Of a stretch of 64,000 bases of DNA, positions 60,001 to 64,000 are shown piece after piece (within the stretch, counting starts at the first letter, position 1; every line of letters begins with the position of its first letter). The notes under the pieces were generated by a model. The model ran no database searches, was not told the origin of the DNA, and was given only the letters and a program-made list of their open reading frames with translations. The position numbers were made by a program, and so were the translations under genes. The stretch spans positions 303,966 through 367,965 of the forward strand of contig MEHQ01003470.1 in NCBI GenBank assembly GCA_008828725.1. The letters run 5' to 3'. Source of the stretch: Saccharina japonica. Taxonomy: Eukaryota; Sar; Phaeophyceae; Laminariales; Laminariaceae.

Positions 60001-61650
60001 TATTGATTCGTTTTTTTTGTTACATCTCTTGATGAGTGACGAATTGGGCAATGCAACTTACATCGATTGTCTCCTTGTGCCCCAAGCATTGTCCACACCA
60101 ACTTTCAGCTTGTTCGGGAACGACGATTTTTTTAGCTGTCATGTGAATTTAGTGTCCAAATCTGGTAAAAAATCAGAAATTTTGGTACTTTAGGGTTTTC
60201 GCGGATATCTCGGCGAAATCGAGTCGGTTTTTATAAAAGTTCAGAAAAGTTCATAATTTGTTTTTTTGCACCTCCAAAAATATGTCAGAATCATCTCTTC
60301 CAATTTTCGAATCCAAACTCGCAAAATTGGTGGCGCTAGAAGCTCACAACAGAAAATCCATTTTATGGCTGGCCCAGCTCGTATGATATGATACGAAGTA
60401 AGTGGCATGTAGGGATGTAGGGACTGGTGCATGCTACTTGCTGTACCACGCAGGAATGGAAATTAATCAAGGGCTATTCACGGGTCATGATTCGACTCGC
60501 AGGTCTGGTCTGGTCTGGTCTGGTCTGGTCTGGTCTGGTCTGGTCTGGTCTGGTCTGGTCTGGTCTGGTCGGGTCGGGTCGGGTCGGGTCGGGTCGGGTC
60601 GGGTCGGGTCGGGTCGGGTCGGGTAAGGGTAAGGGTAAGGGTGACACAGCTACAAAGGGTCCGGTCCGGTCCGGCCCTTTTGGTTCGGGTCGGGTCTGGT
60701 CAGGTCGGATCGGGTCGGGTCGGGTCGGATCAGGATGTTTTCAAACTTCCATGCATTTCCCTATTTTCACCAACATTTCTTTGGTCCTATTTATTATGGT
60801 CCTCCGTAATAATTTGTTTTCAATTCCGACATGGTGGCGAGTGTGGCTCCGTTTTCTCTTTTGTTTTCGTTCTCACCCCTGGGCAGGTGGAAGAGTTCCT
60901 GCTCATGCCGGTGGAAGAGGCGTTGGAAAGCATCAAGACGGACCTCGCAAAGTGGAAACCCAACTGCGCTTTGGTCATGATCGACTTCGCCCTGAGGCAC
61001 GGCTTCCTCGACCCGGACCACGAGGTAAGCGAAGACACCGCTTAGTTTTCGTTTTCGTTGTTCGCTCTCTCGCCCGGTCGGCCGGCGTCCCCCGCTCCGG
61101 GAGCTAAGAAACGCCACCGGTTATACGATACCTCTATGAACTCCTCTCCTGAAATGCAATGTACTATTAATATAGAGGAATCACGACGCCTATTTTTTTA
61201 TGTGGAAGAGTGGTGAGCTTACCTTTTGTTTATATACCAATCCGCCAGAGGCTATATATGCGCGATCGAAGTATCCCACGCAGCTTGCAAATATGATTTT
61301 CGACGAAATCCTCGATCTCGCAGCTATTTTTTTTTTTTTTTTTTTAATTTTCTCTCTGTATATACTGCGAAGTACGATTATATTTTTTTTACATTTTTTT
61401 ATTTCCGTTTTTTGTCCCGTGCGCTCCTCCGGAAGGCAGGAAACGCCACCGGTTGTACGATACCTCGATGTAAATATAAATATACACTACAGTAGAACTC
61501 CTATTCCCAATGATTTATTAAAGATTCATAATTTGTAACTCGCTCACTCTCCCCTCTCTCCTACAAATGCCTCCGTATTTTATCGCCCCTCAGGACTACC
61601 TGGAATTGGTCCATCAGTTACGGCGGCGGCGCCGCAAACGCCAACACTAA
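44906..61650 (+). CDS. Nudix hydrolase, DUF4743 / thiamin pyrophosphokinase-related (NUDT20/24-like)
   Basis: Eight exons with matching phases: 44906-45059, 45650-45879, 48698-48827, 53452-53557, 57034-57118, 59134-59238, 60887-61024, 61594-61650. From the first in-frame ATG (44918) the product is about 330 residues, the usual length for this family. N-terminal DUF4743 part: LLAAAQRCNRYRATDYMPVY, AVSRAFAMELSLFP, VLAPFASSVEERTRVMSGLV; then LERAAMIHFGVPSFGVHLNG, YPGMWDQMVAGGQPAGMG, Nudix box ...FKENMRKECEEEASLP with the metal-binding Glu residues, FLCVFDLEVPEHFVPYNGDG, EEFLLMPVEEALESI, WKPNCALVMIDFALRHGFLD, stop TAA. Relatives act on damaged thiamin diphosphates; that activity is inferred by family. 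It either starts at 44918 or is fused to the upstream adenylate kinase. Confidence 0.92.
45160..45585 (-). mobile_element. C-tailed retroposon family B, cluster of four copies (minus strand)
   Basis: Copies at 45175-45262, 45297-45345 (short), 45350-45432 and 45480-45572. Each reads ccgtcccggcattgtagggatgc...atgagtaca then C-run on the minus strand. They lie within Nudix intron 1, all in the same orientation and nested end to end. Confidence 0.8.
45650..45879 (+). CDS. Nudix exon 2
   Basis: Acceptor cccaggtag|GGGCTG (the AG at 45648-45649 gives the right phase; the AG four bases earlier would shift the frame), donor CTGCAG|gtgaat, 230 nt. RAFAMELSLFPGTAVELRP and EERTRVMSGLVEGLVETGAI. Confidence 0.9.
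45975..46250. repeat. (GGGTC)n element
   Basis: Starts cacgggtcatgaccgtcatgacccgtg (a palindrome), then about 30 gggtc-type units and caggatatttttacaaaat, then the complementary gacccgacc units. The 60470-60745 element has the same order. Confidence 0.85.
46352..46562. mobile_element. palindromic MITE, GGGCCC..TTAACGA family, copy 3
   Basis: Stem of about 90 bp with cttttcattgg.caacacacgcaccagcacc and its inverse; loop around aaatattatgcccccaagatcc. Nudix intron 2. Confidence 0.88.
46605..47060. repeat. tandem repeat, about 100 bp, five degenerate copies
   Basis: Each has ttgacc.ata.g.cagagaaattgg, caa.aggctattgttcttag and a gtcgatc segment. Divergent, hence old. Confidence 0.75.
47218..47332. 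mobile_element. MITE (115 bp), ACCATAGTAAATAGGACC family, with empty-site paralog
   Basis: TIRs TTACGGAGGACCATAGTAAA and, inverted, TTACGAGAAACCATAGTAAA. Flanked by taatta on both sides. The sequence around it (gtaggttgttcgtggt..gggggtataatta / taattaattt.gc.aa.gaggga) is found without the insert at 22697-22752, an unoccupied paralogous site. Confidence 0.88.
48440..48645. repeat. (TGTGCTG/TGTGTTG)n pentanucleotide microsatellite
   Basis: Period-5 tract tgtgc/tgtgt/cgtgt over 200 bp, about 50 bp upstream of Nudix exon 3. Open frames of Cys/Val/Leu are artefacts. Confidence 0.95.
48698..48827 (+). CDS. Nudix exon 3
   Basis: Acceptor tccatag|GATGTG, donor GCGACCG|gtgaga, 130 nt, phase 0 to 1. 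IQLERAAMIHFGVPSFGVHL NGYVRAT. Its last about 25 nt plus donor recur many times downstream. Confidence 0.9.
48872..50478. repeat. long dispersed repeat, copy 1
   Basis: Shares its start (tatgtatagttatgtttgtgaaattttcgcac) with 51084 and its end (gccactcccctaggcacgtcccggaggggaaccttgt) with copies 2 and 3. The middle is more diverged. Confidence 0.75.
50540..51085 (+). repeat. minisatellite derived from the Nudix exon 3 donor junction, part 1
   Basis: Units such as ctcaacggatacattagagcgaccg..gtgagatat match the exon end ctcaacggatatgtcagagcgaccg|gtgagatat. About 12 units with spacing 25-60 bp. Confidence 0.85.
51084..52894. repeat. long dispersed repeat, copy 2
   Basis: From 51471 on nearly identical to copy 3 (54042-55468), including frames of 81 and 105 codons that are the same in both. 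I do not regard those frames as genes. Confidence 0.88.
52905..53130 (+). repeat. minisatellite derived from the Nudix exon 3 donor junction, part 2
   Basis: Same units as 50540-51085, for example tcaacggatacgttagagcggtcagttagatgtccc; five to six copies between long-repeat copy 2 and Nudix exon 4. Confidence 0.85.
53452..53557 (+). CDS. Nudix exon 4
   Basis: Acceptor ctcgggcag|ACGACAG, donor ATGGG|gtgagc, 106 nt, phase 1 to 2. MKVWIGVRSVSKATYPGMWD and QMVAGGQPAGM, the start of the Nudix box. A (GACCC)n tract (53408-53437) lies in the acceptor region. Confidence 0.92.
53885..53965 (+). mobile_element. C-tailed retroposon family B, short 3' end
   Basis: gcctatggtcatacgactaccgccatg...attgagtacac followed by 11 C; Nudix intron 4. 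Confidence 0.65.
54042..55468. repeat. long dispersed repeat, copy 3 (truncated start)
   Basis: Starts agggaacatcgtgcgtgagtgg directly after a C-run (54021-54030) and ends accttgt. About 99 percent like the matching part of copy 2. Confidence 0.88.
55566..55684. mobile_element. MITE, ACCATAGTAAATAGGACC family
   Basis: gggggggaccatcatagtaaata...gatatttggtcctatttactatggtcctcc. Flanked by tactaatagtact-type sequence on both sides. Confidence 0.75.
56173..56305. repeat. (CTA)n/(CTG)n trinucleotide tract
   Basis: Mixed act/gct units; a shorter pure (CTA)n lies at 57141-57163 just after Nudix exon 5. Confidence 0.9.
56380..56452 (+). mobile_element. ultrashort LINE 3' end with C-tail
   Basis: gctccgtctcgaaagggatgcgtggtcaatggtcaaatgac...gagtacg then 10 C. 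Identical over 60 bp to the end of the LINE at 19795-19862. Confidence 0.9.
56820..56942 (+). mobile_element. C-tailed retroposon family B, longest copy
   Basis: ttggtgcaagcaatgtctgcctggttgg...ccgtcccggcattgtagggatgcgagggtctatggtcatatgactacgg...acatgagtac then short C-run. One frame reads APSRHCRDARVYGHMTTAVH, probably the end of an ORF of the parent element. Confidence 0.75.
57034..57118 (+). CDS. Nudix exon 5
   Basis: Acceptor ccggccag|GTTTAAG, donor GGACAG|gtgaca, 85 nt, phase 2 to 0. FKENMRKECEEEASLPSSLS completes the Nudix box (REUxEE position reads KECEEE). Confidence 0.92.
57365..57735. repeat. TCGATATTTCGA palindromic repeats
   Basis: Same type as 5925-6045: ttccgatatttcgatatcg... 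and atatcgaaatttcgatatttcg. Two blocks separated by 170 bp of ordinary sequence. Confidence 0.75.
58235..58625. repeat. (ATCTACAGATAGATC)n array
   Basis: About 25 units of 15-18 bp (catctacagatagat). A block of (acagatcat)n follows at 58795-58845. Confidence 0.92.
59134..59238 (+). CDS. Nudix exon 6
   Basis: Acceptor ttcgaag|GTATCG, donor GGCGAG|gtaata, 35 codons, phase 0. VSYRYGTRKGLSTKFLCVFD and LEVPEHFVPYNGDGE. Confidence 0.92.
59331..59370 (+). repeat. copy of the Nudix exon 6 donor junction
   Basis: ccaacggggatggcgaggtagtgtccccgggtt repeats the exon end and intron start at 59224-59255 (acaacggggatggcgaggtaatatccccgggtt), 107 bp further on, with the GT kept. Confidence 0.85.
60460..60745. 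repeat. (TCTGG)n-(TCGGG)n element
   Basis: attcacgggtcatgattcgactcg, then about 13 tctgg units, about 13 tcggg units, then gtaagg units and caggatgttttcaaac. The switch from tctgg to tcggg is abrupt (near 60569). Confidence 0.92.
60770..60815. repeat. MITE fragment, ACCATAGTAAATAGGACC family
   Basis: accaacatttctttggtcctatttattatggtcctccgtaataa, one end only, 70 bp before Nudix exon 7. Confidence 0.65.
60887..61024 (+). CDS. Nudix exon 7
   Basis: Acceptor cctgggcag|GTGGAA, donor CACGAG|gtaagc, 46 codons, phase 0. EEFLLMPVEEALESIKTDLA and WKPNCALVMIDFALRHGFLD, the diagnostic C-terminal block of the DUF4743 Nudix family. Confidence 0.95.
61255..61335. repeat. hairpin MITE end fragment
   Basis: gcgcgatcgaagtatcccacgcagcttgcaaatatgattttcgacgaaatcctcgatctcgcagct followed by a T-run. 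Last Nudix intron. Confidence 0.65.
61594..61650 (+). CDS. Nudix exon 8 (stop exon)
   Basis: Acceptor cgcccctcag|GACTAC, DYLELVHQLRRRRRKRQH then TAA. DYLELV is the expected family ending; the basic tail is extra. Confidence 0.92.
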   Translation, partial: DYLELVHQLRRRRRKRQH

Positions 61651-61652
61651 GA

Positions 61653-61654
<2 letters not shown>

Positions 61655-61694
<40 letters not shown>

Positions 61695-61812
61695 GGATCC
61701 ATGTCGTGCGTGGCCGTAGTTGTATGACCATAGACCCTCGCATCCCTACATTGCCGGGGACGGAGTGCGTTGGGTTTTCACCAAAACCAGGCAAGCATTG
61801 CTTGCACCGAAT
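61655..61812 (-). mobile_element. C-tailed retroposon family B copy immediately after the Nudix stop (minus strand)
   Basis: G-run of about 37 (tail on the minus strand) at 61656-61692, then the complement of ...acatgga, ggtctatggtcatac, ccggcaatgtaggg, and ttgcttgcaccga. The tail starts about 5 nt after the stop codon. Confidence 0.8.
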
Positions 61813-61842
61813 TAATATGCCGCCGGCCAAGCGGAGAGCACC

Positions 61843-61872
61843 AGAGGGGGGGGGGGGGGGGGGGGGGAGGGG
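61843..61872. repeat. G-run
   Basis: About 18 G, then agggggg. Possibly the tail of another insertion. Confidence 0.8.
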
Positions 61873-62101
61873 GCGACTTTAGAATTTGGAATGTAGAAAT
61901 ACTTGAGAAATAATTTCTTCAGAGAAGGACTTTAGAAAGGCGTGAGAAATAATTTTCGAGAAACAGTTTAAAGAAATAATAAGAAAAAGAGCCGAGAAGG
62001 GCTTTTGAGAAGTACTCGAGAATCAGATACGACAGGCTTCAGGAAATCTTTTTTTTCTTGGCCTTAAGAACTGGGCTCCCTTTTTTGGGGGACAAAATTG
62101 C

Positions 62102-62353
62102 TTGAAATTTGACTTAAGGATTTTTATTTCTGTACAGCGCAGTTCCACAGGGGTTAAGAAAAGGCCGAATAAGGATGAAAACGAAAAGCTTGAGATTTTT
62201 CTTGAAGTAGATGCACCCCACGGTTGGAGAAAGTGCGACACACCTGTAAGGGCCCTCGTCCTTGACGTCTCGGACCCAGAAGACGGACGTCTTGTGGATG
62301 GAGCCAATCCGCACACTGCATTCGTGCGGTATAGGCCCACGAATGAGACATAA
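62102..62353 (+). CDS. unidentified short open region
   Basis: One frame reads STGVKKRPNKDENEKLEIFL, EVDAPHGWRKCD, RALVLDVSDPEDGRLVDGAN, TAFVRYRPTNET and stops at 62353. Its composition looks coding and no repeat explains it. I cannot assign a family. It may be a remnant of an element, since a decayed LINE follows. Confidence 0.3.
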   Translation: MKFDLRIFISVQRSSTGVKKRPNKDENEKLEIFLEVDAPHGWRKCDTPVRALVLDVSDPEDGRLVDGANPHTAFVRYRPTNET

Positions 62354-62879
62354 CTTTCTAAGGAAAATAATAATAAGAAAATGAGGGTCAATTTTTGAGA
62401 GACGATAAGAAAATCGGACTTAGAAAATGTGTTTCAGCGGCGATGTTTTACGCTAAATCCTACCATAACAGCCTATGCCTAAGGTTCAACAAGGATGACG
62501 TCTAAGGCTTGCTCCTATTAGGTGTTTCTTGTCAGCGGGCCTGGGCCCATACTGCTGTACGGCAGGTACGCGACACTACTTACTTTGGGCGAGGCTCGAC
62601 TTCTTGTTCTTGTTTTTATGTGAGACAGGGTGTGTGACCCTGCGCTAATTTCAGCGTATTTTTAACGTTTTTTGTTTCTGTTTTCGTGCAAAAATCGAGC
62701 CGCTAGTTTCTTACTTCGTATATAGCCCAGTTTGACCCCTTTGAAGGGGCAAAATATATACGAGTAAGAGCACTGCAACAAAAAAATGTTTTTTGTTTCA
62801 GTTGCAATACTATTTCTGGTATAATTTCCACCTTTTCATGACTCCCTACGGAAAACGACATTTCTCCAGTTCTAATGTT

Positions 62880-63967
62880 CAGACCTGCCCCCTATGAGTA
62901 GTTTTAGCTGTGACGCCGTGCTGGTACTCTTCAGTGAGGACCTAGACGTTTTTGAGGGGCTTGGTTCACCTCGACGAGGACCTTGGGGAGGACGGGGAGA
63001 AGGTCGGCCCGATAGCATGTGTACGGAGGACAGTCTGGGGTATACTGTACGCAGACGATGCAGGCATTGTGTCTAAGTCGGCGGAAGGGCTTGCGAAGAT
63101 GATGACCGCCATTGTGACCGTTTTCGAAGCAGCTGGTCTCACCGTATCCGAAAAGAAAAAGGAGACTATGCTGCTGCGGACACCGAGCCAGGCACTCCAG
63201 ACCTCATCCCTCGTCATCGAAGCAGCGGGCTAGAGGTATACACAGACGATGCAAACTTTTGTAACTGGGTGGTCTTGTCGCAAGCGCTGACTGACATTCT
63301 GCCAGAGATCAAACGACGGATCCGACTCGCAAGGGCATGCTACAATCGGTTCAAGCGGGAGCTGCACGTTATGAAATCTGCCCCGTTCACTCTAAAGGTG
63401 CGCATGCTAAAGGCCTAGGTGATGGAGACAGGGTGTGTGACGTGGACCCTTGGCCAGGAGCACTTCGCTGAACTCCAAACAGCGCACCACAACCTCTTCT
63501 TCCTACGGATAATTGCATTCCAGCGCCAACAGCGCACCGACCACCTCATCATCATGTCGTACGCCAAGGCTATCAAGAAGGAACAGTGCGAGGACGTCGA
63601 GACGACCATCCGCAAAACGACGTATCCTCTTTGCGGGGGCCGTACAACGGATGGCCAATGAGCGGCTGACCCGTCTCGTGATGTTTGGGACGATGACTGG
63701 TAAAGGGAACCCGGGACCAGGCCGACCAGAAAATAGCTGGGCCCAATGTCTAGCAGATGACCTCAGGGTTTTTCAAGCCACCGAGGGGTCCACGGAAAGC
63801 TCCCCTTTGCTGTTCGGAAAATAGAGACGTTGTTATGGCCGAGGGCGACCAATGAGAGTGGGAAGTGGTATCGAGGGGTGGTCAAAGCGGCGGACCGTTT
63901 CATGGCGAGGTGGCACAGGGTCGAGGTGGAGAGGAGCTGGCGACGGCATGCAGCTGAGGACGCCTAA
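62880..63967 (+). pseudogene. decayed LINE reverse transcriptase and C-terminal region
   Basis: Shows LVHLDEDLGEDGEKVGP, the catalytic box ILYADDAGIVSKSAEGLAKM, FEAAGLTVSEKKKETMLLRT, and later FAGAVQRMANERLTRLVMFG and PENSWAQCLADDLRVFQATE. These fall in several frames with internal stops, for example after SLVIEAAG at 63231, so it cannot code. The 5' part of the element is absent. A G-run at the window edge (63976-64000) follows. Confidence 0.85.
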
Positions 63968-64000
63968 GAGAGGCGACGAGGGGAGGGGGGGGGGGGGGGG

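Noticed and set aside
60619-60642. GGGTAA repeats as interstitial telomere
   Set aside because: The unit GGGTAA reads TTACCC on the other strand and is not a permutation of TTAGGG or TTTAGGG; only about four units, at the end of a GGGTC array.

Overview
This is a nuclear eukaryotic window, with no prokaryotic operons. It is dominated by very long, repeat-filled introns; coding sequence shows up as short GC-rich islands bounded by GT..AG sites. Codon usage, alanine/glutamine/glycine homopolymer runs, (CAA)n and (CTG)n tracts and the LINE and tyrosine-recombinase retroelement types fit a stramenopile, possibly a large-genome brown alga or relative. That placement is inference. Almost all other open frames are shadows of exons or of simple repeats.

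Host genes. (1) A minus-strand gene starts at an ATG at 24435 and runs off the left edge. I could chain at least 10 exons with matching splice phases (23902-24435, 22059-22197, 17509-17805, 16264-16472, 12835-15186, 10079-10607 or its duplicate 11003-11264, 3855-4009, 2804-3025, 838-1089, 1-50). It encodes a protein of more than 1500 residues, low-complexity with coiled coils, of unknown function. (2) A plus-strand adenylate kinase has exons at 27703-27834, 30392-30533, 41301-41455, 42999-43085 and 43514-43690/43705; a possible first exon at 25023 lies head-to-head with gene 1. (3) A plus-strand Nudix hydrolase of the DUF4743 / thiamin-pyrophosphokinase-related type (plant NUDT20/24-like) has eight exons from 44906/44918 to the stop at 61650. 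Genes 2 and 3 are collinear and phase-compatible, so they are either close neighbours or one fused adenylate kinase-Nudix gene.

Mobile DNA. The adenylate kinase introns hold a near-identical 2001-bp inverted repeat (27888-29888 and 30964-32964) that brackets exon 2, and a DIRS/Ngaro-like tyrosine-recombinase retroelement (about 33053-39750, minus strand) with split repeats. A truncated LINE (18367-19857), several ultrashort LINE 3' ends and a second retroposon family carry poly-C tails rather than poly-A. A decayed LINE closes the window (62880-63967). Several MITE families are present; one hAT-like copy has exact 8-bp target duplications. There is one tRNA-Ile(GAU)-like gene at 6396-6468.

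The most unusual theme is that tandem repeats repeatedly start from exon-intron junctions. Six separate junctions in three genes have tandem or dispersed copies that carry the splice site with the adjoining exon end. The largest are an array of about ten copies of an acceptor upstream of adenylate kinase exon 3 (40447-41325) and a long field of copies of a Nudix donor (48803-53130).
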